Source: Pleurodeles waltl (Eukaryota > Chordata > Amphibia > Caudata > Salamandridae). Taken from it: a DNA stretch of 64,000 nucleotides. A model generated the notes under the pieces. That model had not been told where the DNA came from. It ran no database searches and was given only the letters and a program-made list of their open reading frames with translations. Position numbers and translations under genes: made by a program. This document shows, one piece after another, positions 11,222 through 23,255 of this stretch (within the stretch, counting starts at the first letter, position 1; every line of letters starts with the position of its first letter). The DNA lies in the NCBI RefSeq assembly GCF_031143425.1, contig NC_090451.1, forward strand, positions 349,440,339-349,504,338, given 5' to 3'.

Positions 11222-12290
11222 AGGTCATCATTCTGATATTGGCGGTAAAAACCGCCTACCCATGCGGTGACAGCCACCAACATAGCGTCACCGCGGCTAC
11301 CATCTGTCCACCATATTATGAGCACTGCCTGACTTCTGCCACAATAAGGGTGGAAATCCGGCAGTGATCATACTAGTGGACAGTGGTAAGCTGCTACTGC
11401 TACCACTAGCACCACCACACCAGTAGAACGCCGTCAGCCGTATTATGTCCAGTAATGTGGCTTGGTGGTGTTCTGCGGCGGCACACCGGTGGCGATAGCA
11501 GAGCCCCTTCCCATTCCCTGCTGGAAGACCTCCTCCTCAACCAAGGTAAGTCGGGCGTCTGACAGGGGAAGCGCTTGGGGGTGGGCGGGCGGGGAGGTGT
11601 TGTGTGTGTGTGTGTCTGAGTGTGTGCATGAATGTGTGAGTGTGTGAATGTGTCTGTGTGTGTTGTGTTGTTTGCGTGGTTGTATACGTGTGAGTGAATG
11701 CGTGTAAGAATGGTGAAGTGAGTGCGTGTCTGCATGTCAGTGTGATCGTTGTAAGAATGGGTGTGAGCATGTCTTGAAGTATGCATGTACGAATGCGTGT
11801 ATGCCAGTGTGTGTATGAATGCGTGTATGCCAGTGTGAGTGATTGGGTATATGCGTGGTGTGTGTCTGTGGGCTTGTGAATATATGGGGGTGGGGTGGTG
11901 TGTGTGAGGATCGGAGGGGGTGGGATGGTGTGGTGTGAGGATCGGAGGGGGTGGGGGGAGTTTGGATGGAGGGGGTGTCAGGTGAGTATTGGGGAGGTGA
12001 AGGAATTCCCTGTCACCGGTAGGGTCTACTGCCATGGTTTTCATGGCACTGCTAACGCCACAAACACCATGGTGGTAGGTAGGCTCATAATACCACCGGT
12101 GATACTATGCCGGACGCCGGGCTGGAGATAGGCATCTCCAGCCTGGCAGCTCCTACCGCCATGGCGGTATGAGTGGAGAAGTGACGAGTTGGCTGCAGCC
12201 AACCCACCAATCTCATAATGTGGCAGTATGTACTGCAAGCTTGTTGGCGGTATTACCGCCACATTACCACTCCCCACTGGGGTCAATACC
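11222..12290. mobile_element. Harbinger-like non-autonomous element, right end unclear
   Basis: It begins with GGTCATCATTCTGATATTGG followed by CGGTAAAAACCGCC. This is close to the termini of the 13 kb Harbinger element (TCATTCTGACC...GGCGGT) and is preceded by TTA, a canonical Harbinger target trinucleotide. Inside are many CCGCC/GGCGG palindromes (for example near 12,160 and 12,245) and a long GT-rich tract. There is no coding sequence. A matching right terminus was not found, so the end given is approximate. Confidence 0.5.
11597..11960. repeat. GT-rich low-complexity tract
   Basis: Imperfect (TG)n with ATG and AATG interruptions, grading into GGGGTGG repeats. Open frames here are only products of the simple repeat. 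Confidence 0.8.
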
Positions 12291-13070
12291 CTCCTGCTCC
12301 AACACTTTGACTCATCTGCTTGTGAGTCAGTCCTGCCAAGTAGTGCTAACTTCAGTCCTGGACCGTTGGAAGGGGACCTACGGGTTTGCTCCAGTAGAAC
12401 CGACGCATCCTCTGCTACGAGATTAGAATCAACACTTGTGACTCTGTGGCGGGAACAAGATCGGCCTATCGCATTTGGAACTACTGCACTTCAGAGGCAA
12501 TGCCTCGTTCATGGAACCAACGCATTGCCACATTTACGTGGAGAAATATGGCGCAACATCTCACCTGTGTGGGGATTGATGCATTTTGCTGTTGCAACTA
12601 GGATCAAGATACTTTGTGCCAGGTCCTGCATGGGCCCTGTTTCTGGCCTGTGCCACACTGTGGGTGGCCTGAACTCCTGACTTTATTGCAGTCCAGTGCG
12701 ATTCATTATCTCTTTGAGCACTATTTACTTCTAAGCGCTATACTTGCATTAAAGACTTAAAAATGTATATCTTGATATTGTAATGGATGGATTTTTGTAG
12801 TGTTGGTTTTGCTTTATTTGTGAAATCATAACCTATTTGTCTAACCTGGTGTGAAGTATTTATGTGGTGTTTTCACTTTGTTATTGTTTAAGTATTACAC
12901 AAACCCTTACACCTTGCTTCTTAAGTTAAGCCTGACTGCTATGTGTCAAGCTACCAGAGAGTGAGCACAGGATAATTTAGGGTGTGTTGTGACCCACCCC
13001 GACTAGGATTGTTTTCCCTGCTTGGACAGTGTGAGTACCTCTGCCATACAGAGATCCAATTTTTAACACT
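12291..13070. repeat. Unclassified newt-type interspersed repeat, right part
   Basis: Non-coding. The end portion (about 12,920-13,070; AAGCCTGACTGCTATG, AGCTACCAGAGAGTGAGC, CTTGGACAGTGTGAGTACC) matches, from memory, a very common newt genomic repeat. That memory cannot be verified here. Confidence 0.4.
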
Positions 13071-14323
13071 GACTACAGTTTTGTAGGAATATCTTTAACT
13101 CTGCTTCTGCAGCCACTATTCAATTTCTAGTGAGGATGTTTAATTCTTTATTGATTAAATTCATCAGTCTTGTCAAAGGTGTATTATGACAGTCACATAG
13201 ATACTTAAATTACTTTGATCTGATTTAAGGCTGCCAAGTGAATAAAACCCAATTCTAATCTGATCTGGGCACAAGGTGTTGATGTTCTAAAATTAAAGGT
13301 TTATTGAACAATTTTAACAAAGATAACATTTTCAGCTTTGTTCATTTGTTTTTCAAAAACTACCAATCCATATAAAAGTTAAATGTATGTCATAGTTCAG
13401 GTCTAGTGCATGCTTAGGATCCGGTGAACAATGTATTTGCTTTGTGGTAACTATTGTGCTATTGAGTAAGGTTAAGAAAGTTATGGCTAACGTCAGATTT
13501 TCAATCTTTAATGCTGCAGATTGAGACTCGCAGGCAGCTTGGTTACTGACTGGTGTTGTAGGTCTGATGGTTGTAAAGCACTCCAATTTAAGCTCTGATT
13601 TAGTATTTTATTATCATTTGAACCTTTATCTATAAGAGCAGTGTGTGCTTCTTGTAGGTCAAATAGATCACAAACTATTTCAACATCATTTGGATTTACA
13701 GGGCTTCTTTCCTTAGGAGAGATGTTTTCTTTATTTGAGAAGTCATATTTAGTTGCAAGACCTGACTTTCATTCCTTTATGTGGTCTTAGCTGGGTTTAG
13801 ATTGATCAGAATGAATAATGTGGTCTTACAGCTATCCTCAAGAGTCCCTGTTGTATAGGTCTTATCTCATCAGTTGCCATCCGAGATCTGTAACACCAGA
13901 GTTTTTGTTTGAGTAGGTAAGACTTCCTGGTTTTGTTTCTGGTGTGCTGTTTAGATGTATAACCAGTAGCAAGCAAAAACATGTGACCTTAAAAGTACTG
14001 TGGTGATGTTATCTTTAATATGTTTATGCAGATGTCTCTATGAACTTCAATTCAATATGTTTCCACATATCTCTATGCCATTGTGGAATGTTCATTCAGT
14101 AGAATAAAGAATGTTAAGGGGGTTTCATTGTTTAAGGCTCCATAAGTGGCAGTTGCTCCTGTCACTGCCTGGGTTGTGACTGTGTACATTAAAGCTCCTC
14201 TAGCTCAATGTGTCATTCTTGGTGTTTATTCGGTGAGCCTACCACAAGTACATCTGTAGAAAACTCGTTTTATAAGGAAAGTTTTACAGGAAATATAATC
14301 AAATAATTAGGGGAAAAGGATTC
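13071..14323. other. No gene or repeat recognised
   Basis: AT-rich sequence, read on both strands without finding coding domains, RNA genes or clear repeats. It is the left flank of the large Harbinger insertion. Confidence 0.5.
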
Positions 14324-14326
14324 TTT

Positions 14327-14420
14327 GGCCCTCATTCTGACCCTGGCGGTCGGTGATAAAGCGGCGGCCAACCCGCCAACAGGCCGGCGGTCCAAAATAT
14401 GCAATTCTGACCCTGGCGGG
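14327..14420 (+). repeat. Left Harbinger terminus with doubled motif
   Basis: The terminal TCATTCTGACCCTGGCGG is repeated 77 bp further in as ATTCTGACCCTGGCGG (14,403). The right end has the same two-copy design. The doubled motif probably marks transposase or Myb binding sites, which is inference. Confidence 0.75.
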
Positions 14421-14654
14421 AACCGCCAACACAGCCCGCCGCATTAACACTCCGCCCGCCACGGCGGAACAAACAAACAGCGCGGCGGTCCCCGCCAACA
14501 GCCAGGCGGCAGACAATGTACCGCCCACCCTATCACGACCCACCAATCCGCCACCTTTTCCGGGGCGGGAGCACCGCCGATAAAAACACGGCGGAAACAG
14601 ACTACGAACGGGAAAACGCTCACCTCCACATACTCCACGCGAGATTCCGGCAGT

Positions 14655-14737
14655 ATGGAACCCGAGTTACAGGTCATCCCCGCACTCCTATACCTGCTCC
14701 TGTACCAGGAGCACGCCCGGTGGCGCGGAAGACATCG
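14655..14737 (+). CDS. Harbinger transposase, exon 1
   Basis: ATG at 14,655 opens 27 codons (MEPELQVIPALLYLLLYQEH, then ARWRGRH) plus two bases, ending at CG before a strong donor (GTGAGT at 14,738). The phase matches exactly the acceptor CCTTCCTAG at 23,832, whose exon starts with G. The joined codon is CGG and the downstream frame is the transposase frame. The short exon lies about 330 bp from the left terminus, so its promoter must be in the left end. The 9.1 kb intron that follows contains a minisatellite and an entire antisense gene. The exon is too short to prove by itself; phase agreement and position support it. Confidence 0.65.
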
Positions 14738-15185
14738 GTGAGTACTGCACCTACGACACAGGGGAGGGAAAAGATTACCGGCACACACCCACCCACCCAC
14801 ACCCACTACAACACACACATCAATGCATTCCCACAGATCACTGTCACAACCCACAAACGCCCCCCTCCGAAATAATGCAAAGACCAAAAGAAGAGATCTT
14901 AAACGGGCAGATATATTGAAAAATGGACAGCAGTAATCCAAATAAATAAATAAACTATGTACAAAATATATACATCTACTATATGTAGTCCAACCACTGT
15001 CCGTGGACCACAGGGGTCCTGAGCAAAGGGGCAAGGCCCAGTCCCACGACAAGAACTCCACGGAGAGAACACTGCAGGGGCATCAGAAAGAAAAAAGGAC
15101 AGGCACCTCAGGGGGAAGGGGGGGGGCACCTCAGCCACTTGAGTACACGACGCCAGATCCACGAGGGGACTCCATGACCACTGGC

Positions 15186-15550
15186 CCATTCTGGGGAGAG
15201 CAAAGCCACAGTCCATACAGTCCATACAGTGGGTGGCCTGCCCACTGGGCCATTCTGGGGAGTGCAAAGCCACAGTCCATACAGTCCATACAGTGGGTGG
15301 CCTGCCCACTGGGCCATCCTGGGGAGAGCAAAGCCACAGTCCATACAGTCCATACAGTGGGTGGCCTGCCCACTGGGCCATCCTGGGGAGTGCAAAGCCA
15401 CAGTCCATACAGTCCATACAGTGGGTGGCCTGCCCACTGGGCCATCCTGGGGAGAGCAAAGCCACAGTCCATACAGTCCATACAGTGGGTGGCCTGCCCA
15501 CTGGGCCATCCTGGGGAGTGCAAAGCCACAGTCCAAACAGTCCATAACAG
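15186..15550. repeat. 64-bp tandem repeat, about 5.6 copies
   Basis: GGGTGGCCTG recurs at 15,231, 15,295, 15,359, 15,423 and 15,487 (64-bp period). Successive units alternate between GGGGAGAGC and GGGGAGTGC, so the array is also a 128-bp dimer. It lies in the transposase intron. Open frames across it on both strands are repeat artefacts. Confidence 0.9.
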
Positions 15551-15639
15551 ACTCCACTGCCACTGGAGGAGGCATGTTGGCCAGAGGACATCCTGCAGCC
15601 CTGCCCGAGACAGATCCTGCCCTGCCACGTCTGCCAAAG

Positions 15640-18600
15640 GGCCAGCGGTTCTTGCCTGGAAGGGCCCAGTTCAGCGGTTCTTGAGACGGCGGTCCCCAGC
15701 GGAGCGGTGCTGGAGACGGCGGGGCCCAGTTCAGCGGTTCTTGCCTTGAAGGGCCCAGTTCAGCGGTTCTTGCCTTGAAGGGCCCAGTTCAGCGGTTCTT
15801 GCCTTGAAGGGCCCAGTTCAGCGGTTCTTGAGACGGCGGTCCCCAGCGGAGCGGTGCTGGAGACGGCGGGGCCCAGTTCAGCGGTTCTTGCCTTGAAGGG
15901 CCCAGTTCAGCGGTTCTTGCCTTGAAGGGCCCAGTTCAGCGGTTCTTGCCTTGAAGGGCCCAGTTCAGCGGTTCTTGCCTTGAAGGGCCCAGGTCAGCGG
16001 TTCTTGAGACGGCGGTCCCCAGCGGAGCGGTGCTGGAGACGGCGGGGCCCAGTTCAGCGGTCCTTGCCTTGAAGGGCCCAGTTCAGCGGTTCTTGCCTTG
16101 AAGGGCCCAGGTCAGCGGTTCTTGAGACGGCGGTCCCCAGCGGAGCGGTGCTGGAGACGGCGGGGCCCAGTTCAGCGGTCCTTGCCTTGAAGGGCCCAGT
16201 TCAGCGGTTCTTGCCTTGAAGGGCCCAGTTCAGCGGTTCTTGAGACGGCGGTCCCCAGCGGAGCGGTGCTGGAGACGGCGGGCCCAGTTCAGCGGTTCTT
16301 GCCTTGAAGGGCCCAGTTCAGCGGTTCTTGCCTTGAAGGGCCCAGTTCAGCGGTCCTTGCCTTGAAGGGCCCAGGTCAGCGGTTCTTGAGACGGCGGTCC
16401 CCAGCGGAGCGGTGCTGGAGACGGCGGGGCCCAGTTCAGCGGTCCTTGCCTTGAAGGGCCCAGTTCAGCGGTTCTTGCCTTGAAGGGCCCAGGTCAGCGG
16501 TTCTTGAGACGGCGGTCCCCAGCGGAGCGGTGCTGGAGACGGCGGGGCCCAGTTCAGCGGTCCTTGCCTTGAAGGGCCCAGTTCAGCGGTTCTTGCCTTG
16601 AAGGGCCCAGTTCAGCGGTTCTTGAGACGGCGGTCCCCAGCGGAGCGGTGCTGGAGACGGCGGGCCCAGTTCAGCGGTTCTTGCCTTGAAGGGCCCAGTT
16701 CAGCGGTTCTTGCCTTGAAGGGCCCAGTTCAGCGGTTCTTGCCTTGAAGGGCCCAGTTCAGCGGTTCTTGCCTTGAAGGGCCCAGTTCAGCGGTTCTTGC
16801 CTTGAAGGGCCCAGGTCAGCGGTTCTTGAGACGGCGGTCCCCAGCGGAGCGGTGCTGAAGACGGCGGGGCCCAGTTCAGCGGTCCTTGCCTTGAAGGGCC
16901 CAGTTCAGCGGTTCTTGCCTTGAAGGGCCCAGGTCAGCGGTTCTTGAGACGGCGGTCCCCAGCGGAGCGGTGCTGGAGACGGCGGGGCCCAGTTCAGCGG
17001 TCCTTGCCTTGAAGGGCCCAGTTCAGCGGTTCTTGCCTTGAAGGGCCCAGTTCAGCGGTTCTTGAGACGGCGGTCCCCAGCGGAGCGGTGCTGGAGACGG
17101 CGGGGCCCAGTTCAGCGGTTCTTGCCTTGAAGGGCCCAGTTCAGCGGTTCTTGCCTTGAAGGGCCCAGTTCAGCGGTCCTTGCCTTGAAGGGCCCAGTTC
17201 AGCGGTTCTTGCCTTGAAGGGCCCAGTTCAGCGGTTCTTGCCTTGAAGGGCCCAGTTCAGCGGTTCTTGCCTTGAAGGGCCCAGTTCAGCGGTTCTTGCC
17301 TTGAAGGGCCCAGTTCAGCGGTTCTTGCCTTGAAGGGCCCAGGTCAGCGGTTCTTGAGACGGCGGTCACCAGCGGAGCGGTGCTGGAGACGGCGGGGCCC
17401 AGTTCAGCGGTCCTTGCCTTGAAGGGCCCAGTTCAGCGGTTCTTGCCTTGAAGGGCCCAGGTCAGCGGTTCTTGAGACGGCGGTCCCCAGCGGAGCGGTG
17501 CTGGAGACGGCGGGGCCCAGTTCAGCGGTCCTTGCCTTGAAGGGCCCAGTTCAGCGGTTCTTGCCTTGAAGGGCCCAGTTCAGCGGTTCTTGAGACGGCG
17601 GTCCCCAGCGGAGCGGTGCTGGAGACGGCGGGGCCCAGTTCAGCGGTTCTTGCCTTGAAGGGCCCAGTTCAGCGGTTCTTGCCTTGAAGGGCCCAGTTCA
17701 GCGGTCCTTGCCTTGAAGGGCCCAGGTCAGCGGTTCTTGAGACGGCGGTCCCCAGCGGAGCGGTGCTGGAGACGGCGGGGCCCAGTTCAGCGGTTCTTGC
17801 CTTGAAGGGCCCAGTTCAGCGGTTCTTGCCTTGAAGGGCCCAGTTCAGCGGTTCTTGCCTTGAAGGGCCCAGTTCAGCGGTTCTTGCCGTGAAGGGCCCA
17901 GGTCAGCGGTTCTTGAGACGGCGGTCCCCAGCGGAGCGGTGCTGGAGACGGCGGGGCCCAGTTCAGCGGTCCTTGCCTTGAAGGGCCCAGTTCAGCGGTT
18001 CTTGCCTTGAAGGGCCCAGGTCAGCGGTTCTTGAGACGGCGGTCCCCAGCGGAGCGGTGCTGGAGACGGCGGGGCCCAGTTCAGCGGTCCTTGCCTTGAA
18101 GGGCCCAGTTCAGCGGTTCTTGCCTTGAAGGGCCCAGTTCAGCGGTTCTTGAGACGGCGGTCCCCAGCGGAGCGGTGCTGGAGACGGCGGGGCCCAGTTC
18201 AGCGGTTCTTGCCTTGAAGGGCCCAGTTCAGCGGTTCTTGCCTTGAAGGGCCCAGTTCAGCGGTCCTTGCCTTGAAGGGCCCAGTTCAGCGGTTCTTGCC
18301 TTGAAGGGCCCAGTTCAGCGGTTCTTGCCTTGAAGGGCCCAGGTCAGCGGTTCTTGAGACGGCGGTCCCCAGCGGAGCGGTGCTGGAGACGGCGGGGCCC
18401 AGTTCAGCGGTCCTTGCCTTGAAGGGCCCAGTTCAGCGGTTCTTGCCTTGAAGGGCCCAGGTCAGCGGTTCTTGAGACGGCGGTCCCCAGCGGAGCTGTG
18501 CAGGAGACGGCGGGGCCCAGTTCAGCGGTCCTTGCCTTGAAGGGCCCAGTTCAGCGGTTCTTGCCTTGAAGGGCCCAGTTCAGCGGTTCTTGAGACGGCG

Positions 18601-20045
18601 GTCCCCAGCGGAGCGGTGCTGGAGACGGCGGGGCCCAGTTCAGCGGTTCTTGCCTTGAAGGGCCCAGTTCAGCGGTTCTTGCCTTGAAGGGCCCAGTTCA
18701 GCGGTCCTTGCCTTGAAGGGCCCAGTTCAGCGGTTCTTGCCTTGAAGGGCCCAGTTCAGCGGTTCTTGCCTTGAAGGGCCCAGTTCAGCGGTTCTTGCCT
18801 TGAAGGGCCCAGTTCAGCGGTTCTTGCCTTGAAGGGCCCAGTTCAGCGGTTCTTGCCTTGAAGGGCCCAGGTCAGCGGTTCTTGAGACGGCGGTCACCAG
18901 CGGAGCGGTGCTGGAGACGGCGGGGCCCAGTTCAGCGGTCCTTGCCTTGAAGGGCCCAGTTCAGCGGTTCTTGCCTTGAAGGGCCCAGGTCAGCGGTTCT
19001 TGAGACGGCGGTCCCCAGCGGAGCGGTGCTGGAGACGGCGGGGCCCAGTTCAGCGGTCCTTGCCTTGAAGGGCCCAGTTCAGCGGTTCTTGCCTTGAAGG
19101 GCCCAGTTCAGCGGTTCTTGAGACGGCGGTCCCCAGCGGAGCGGTGCTGGAGACGGCGGGGCCCAGTTCAGCGGTTCTTGCCTTGAAGGGCCCAGTTCAG
19201 CGGTTCTTGCCTTGAAGGGCCCAGTTCAGCGGTCCTTGCCTTGAAGGGCCCAGGTCAGCGGTTCTTGAGACGGCGGTCCCCAGCGGAGCGGTGCTGGAGA
19301 CGGCGGGGCCCAGTTCAGCGGTTCTTGCCTTGAAGGGCCCAGTTCAGCGGTTCTTGCCTTGAAGGGCCCAGTTCAGCGGTTCTTGCCTTGAAGGGCCCAG
19401 TTCAGCGGTTCTTGCCGTGAAGGGCCCAGGTCAGCGGTTCTTGAGACGGCGGTCCCCAGCGGAGCGGTGCTGGAGACGGCGGGGCCCAGTTCAGCGGTCC
19501 TTGCCTTGAAGGGCCCAGTTCAGCGGTTCTTGCCTTGAAGGGCCCAGGTCAGCGGTTCTTGAGACGGCGGTCCCCAGCGGAGCGGTGCTGGAGACGGCGG
19601 GGCCCAGTTCAGCGGTCCTTGCCTTGAAGGGCCCAGTTCAGCGGTTCTTGCCTTGAAGGGCCCAGTTCAGCGGTTCTTGAGACGGCGGTCCCCAGCGGAG
19701 CGGTGCTGGAGACGGCGGGGCCCAGTTCAGCGGTTCTTGCCTTGAAGGGCCCAGTTCAGCGGTTCTTGCCTTGAAGGGCCCAGTTCAGCGGTCCTTGCCT
19801 TGAAGGGCCCAGTTCAGCGGTTCTTGCCTTGAAGGGCCCAGTTCAGCGGTTCTTGAGACGGCGGTCCCCAGCGGAGCGGTGCTGGAGACGGCGTGGCCCA
19901 GTTCAGCGGTTCTTGCCTTGAAGGGCCCAGTTCAGCGGTTCTTGCCTTGAAGGGCCCAGTTCAGCGGTTCTTGCCTTGAAGGGCCCAGTTCAGCGGTTCT
20001 TGAGACGGCGGTCCCCAGCGGAGCGGTGCTGGAGACGGCGGCCAT
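15640..20045. repeat. 4.4 kb composite minisatellite (29-bp and 60-bp units)
   Basis: Built from a 29-bp unit (CAGTTCAGCGGTTCTTGCCT plus TGAAGGGCC) and a 60-bp unit that shares its first half and then reads GAGACGGCGGTCCCCAGCGG. About 30 copies of the 60-bp type are interspersed among the 29-bp type. Rare variants repeat exactly 1,528 bp apart (CTTGCCGTGA at 17,883 and 19,411; GGCGGTCACC at 17,361 and 18,889), showing a higher-order duplication. The array lies in the transposase intron, just past the stop of Myb/SANT gene A. Confidence 0.95.
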
Positions 20046-20105
20046 TCTATGGCCAACTGCTCATTGCCTGGTGGTGCCCTCCTGGGCAGCGGGGATGGTG
20101 CTCCT

Positions 20106-21736
20106 TCAATGCCCACCTGGGCTGTGGGTGGTGGGGCCCTCCTGGCCAGCTGGGCTGGGTCCTCCCTGGGCAGCGGCTATGGGGGTGGTGGTCTCTCCCT
20201 GGGCAGCTGTGACGGTTCCTCCCTGGGCAGCGGCTATGGGGGTTGCGGGCTCCTCCTGGGCAGCTGTGACGGGTCCTCCATGGGCAGCAGGCCTGCTGCC
20301 TGACTTCTCCGCCTTGCTGCCCTTGCCCTCCTTAGTCGGGAGTCTGTGGCCCTTTCCTCCCTTTGGAGCTGTGGCTGTTGACGGTGGCTGGCTAGTGTCC
20401 TGGGGGGATATAGAACCCGGGCTCCTGCGGCGGCCCTTCCGCCTTCTGCTCCTCTTCCCAGGGGGTGGGCTGGCTGTCCCCTTGCTGCTGGGCGAAGATC
20501 CAGACCTGCGGGCTGGTGGGCTCCAATACCCCTGCACCCTTGTCAAGGGGGCTGCAGGGCTGGTGGTGGCTGAGGTGCTCTTCTTACCCCGACGAGAAGG
20601 AGGGGGGGGCTCAGGGTCAGGAAAGAAGGTAGCAGTAGAGAGATAGATTTTCCTGGGACAATGGATAGTGGTAGGTACAGTGGGTATGGGAGTGGAGGGA
20701 GAGGATGTGGTTGTAGGCGAGACAAGTTTGCTGTCTTTGGGTGCAGGAGCGGGAGGCTGTCGTGAGGTGGATGGCTGTTGGGTGGGTGGGTGGCTGCGTT
20801 TGTGTGGTGTGGAAGAGGGGGTGACAGACACAGTGGGAGAGGACACAGGGGACGTGTAAATGGCAGTGGGGGTGGTGACTGCACGTGTGCGGACTGTACT
20901 GGAGGGTGTGCTAGTGATGGAAACACTGGCTGATGGTGAGGTGAATGAAGGTGTGAGTGTAGACGTCACAGGGAGGGAGGAGGGAGACGAGGAGGTGGGG
21001 GTCACAGAGGTGGTAGTGACTGTTGGCACGTCTGCATCGGAATGTTGCTTGTGTGAATGTCTGCGTGATCTGTGGTGCCTATGTTTGGATGAGCTGCTCT
21101 TGGGTGTTGAGGTGTGTGCAGGCTGGTCTGATGGTGTGGGTGGGACAGGCAGAGGAACAGGAGACTGGGAGGAGGGAGTTAGTAGAGGGAGGCAGGAGAC
21201 AGGGACAATGGCTGCCGTCAGTGCTGAGGCCAGAGCCTGGAACGATCGCTGATGGGCAGCCTGACCCGAATGAATGCCCTCCAGGTACGCATTGCTGCGA
21301 TGAACCTCCCTCTCCACCCCCTGGATGGCATTCAAAAGGGTAGTCTGCCCAACAATGAGCGTTCGGAGGAGGTCAATGACCTCCTCACTGAGGGCAGCGG
21401 GGGTAACAGGGGCAGGGCCTGAGGTGCCTGGGGCAAAGGAGATGCCCGGCTTCCTGGCAGAGCGGGCACGGGGCGAACGCTGAGGGGCTGCTGGGAGGGC
21501 GGAGATGGTGCGCTGGGTGGCGGCTGTACCTGTAATGGCGGGGGGCACGGATGGTGCCACCTCCGCAAGGGAGCTCCCTTCCGAGGACGTGTCCGTGTCG
21601 CTGCAGGGTCCAGTCGTCCCCGTTGTGGAGCTCCCCTCGCCCTCCGTCTCACTGGTCCAGTCAGACTCTGTGGCATGGCCCTCCTGGGCCATGTGAGATG
21701 CAGCTCCCTCCTGCCCCGATGCCACTTCTCCTCCGC
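20106..21736 (-). CDS. Myb/SANT gene A, exon 3 (long Ser/Pro/Thr-rich C-terminus)
   Basis: The acceptor CATCATCAG precedes 21,736, and G plus GC completes the split glycine codon. The three exons give 671 residues. Residues about 245-305 form a likely helical, possibly oligomerising segment (EEVIDLLRTLIVGQTTLLNA onward). After this comes a low-complexity tail rich in Ser, Thr and Pro with a basic, histidine-rich patch (KHRHHRSRRHSHK), a possible nuclear localisation signal. The stop is at 20,106, just before the giant minisatellite. The tail is far longer than in the other Myb/SANT protein here and may have grown from repeats. There is no stop or frameshift along 1.6 kb, which suggests selection or youth. 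Confidence 0.75.
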
Positions 21737-22124
21737 CTGATGATGCTGATGCACACAAGCACAGAAAGACAAACAAAAAGGGGGGGGGAGAGAGAAATAA
21801 AGAGATTTTGAGTACATGGATCACCGGTACAGTTAGCGGACATGACAGACACAGATGCCCCCTGCACTAAGTTGCGCACTTGGGGTCCCCTACGCATTCC
21901 GTGGAACATGCCCTACACGCCTAGAGTTGACAACTGCACCCATGGATGACACGGCCCAGGGATGGCTGTACTGGCACACTACTGAGGGTGGTGGCTGGGG
22001 ACACAGGGGCTTACGGGGTGCCCAGCCTACAGATATCGCCCTGGCCTAGGGGGACCCACAGCCCTCCTCCCCCACCCAGACACCTCCACTGCGCGACAAC
22101 AGAGTAGATTATGCTTGTACTCAC

Positions 22125-22395
22125 CCCCTTGTGTCTGCTGTGCTGCCCTCACGCGCCCATCCAAATCAGGGTAGGCCACCGCCAGGATCCGGAACATCAG
22201 GGGGGTCAGTTGACGGCAGGCACCCTGCCTACGTTGGGAGGCCATCCCCAGCAGAGACTCAGCGGTCTTCTTGGTCCCGCGGCGGATGTCCTCCCACCTC
22301 TTGCGGCAGTGGGTGCCCCGTCGATGGTGGACCCCCAGGGTCCGGACTTCCTTGGCGATGGCACGCCAAATCCCGATCTTCTCATGGGCGCGGAC
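22125..22395 (-). CDS. Myb/SANT gene A, exon 2
   Basis: The acceptor CACATAG precedes 22,395. The exon completes the Myb/SANT-like domain: IGIWRAIAKEVRTLGV, then THCRKRWEDIRRGTKKTAES. Trp48 and Trp72 are the spaced aromatics of the fold. The frame stays open to the donor GGGGTGAGT (22,124), leaving phase 1, which matches exon 3. In Harbinger elements this partner binds terminal DNA and helps bring the transposase into the nucleus. Confidence 0.8.
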
Positions 22396-22469
22396 CTATG
22401 TGACACGTACAGGGAGGGAGAAATACCACGTTCAAGTTTGTCTGCATTTTCGTTGCCAGTGGCCCAACG

Positions 22470-23215
22470 CCCCCCATCCCCGCCAGGCCCCCCGCCATGC
22501 CCCCCGCCAGGCCCAATATGCCCCCCATCCCCGCCAGGCCCCCCGCCAGGGCCCCCCGCCAGGCCCAACATGCCCCCCATCCCCGCCAGGCCCCCCGCCA
22601 GGCCCCCCGCCAGGCCCAACATGCCCCCCATCCCCGCCAGGCCCCCCGCCAGGCCCAACATGCCCCCCATCCCCGCCAGGCCCCCCGCCATGCCCCCGCC
22701 AGGCCCAACATGCCCCCCATCCCCGCCAGGCCCCCCGCCAGGCCCCCCCGCCAGGCCCAACATGCCCCCCATCCCCGCCAGGCCCCCCGCCAGGCCCCCC
22801 GCCAGGCCCAACATGCCCCCCATCCACGCCAGGCCCCCCGCCAGGCCCCCCCCGCCAGGCCCAACATGCCCCCTATCCCCGCCAGGCCCCCGCCAGGCCC
22901 AACATGCCCCCCATCCCCGCCAGGCCCCCCGCCAGGCCCCCCCGCCAGGCCCAACATGCCCCCCATCCCCGCCAGGCCCCCCGCCAGGTCCAACATGCCC
23001 CCCATCCCCGCCAGGCCCCCCGCCAGGCCCCCCCGCCTGGCCCAACATGCCCCCCATCCCCGCCAGGCCCCCCGCCAGGCCCAACATGCCCCCCATCCCC
23101 GCCAGGCCCCCCGCCAGGCCCCCCGCCAGGCCCAACATGCCCCCCATCCCCGCCAGGCCCCCCGCCAGGCCCAACATGCCCCCCATCCCCGCCAGGCCCC
23201 CCGCCAGGCCCCCAA
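22470..23215. repeat. GC-rich minisatellite in intron 1 of Myb/SANT gene A
   Basis: Tandem blocks of CCCCGCCAGGCCC joined by CAACATGCCCCCCAT, with variable numbers of the shorter block per unit. On the gene's own (-) strand this is extremely G-rich, with runs of 4 to 7 G. Very long proline/glycine frames on both strands are artefacts of this array. It fills nearly the whole intron (22,396-23,255). Confidence 0.9.
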
Positions 23216-23255
23216 GCCAGCCAGTGGCCCCAAATCCATATTGAATTAAACTCAC

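Noticed and set aside
11406..12044. His/Thr-rich 212-residue frame
   Set aside because: Complement of the GT-rich tract; composition is fully explained by the simple repeat.
15003..15749. Open frames up to about 250 residues on both strands
   Set aside because: These are translations of the 64-bp tandem repeat, present in three or more frames.
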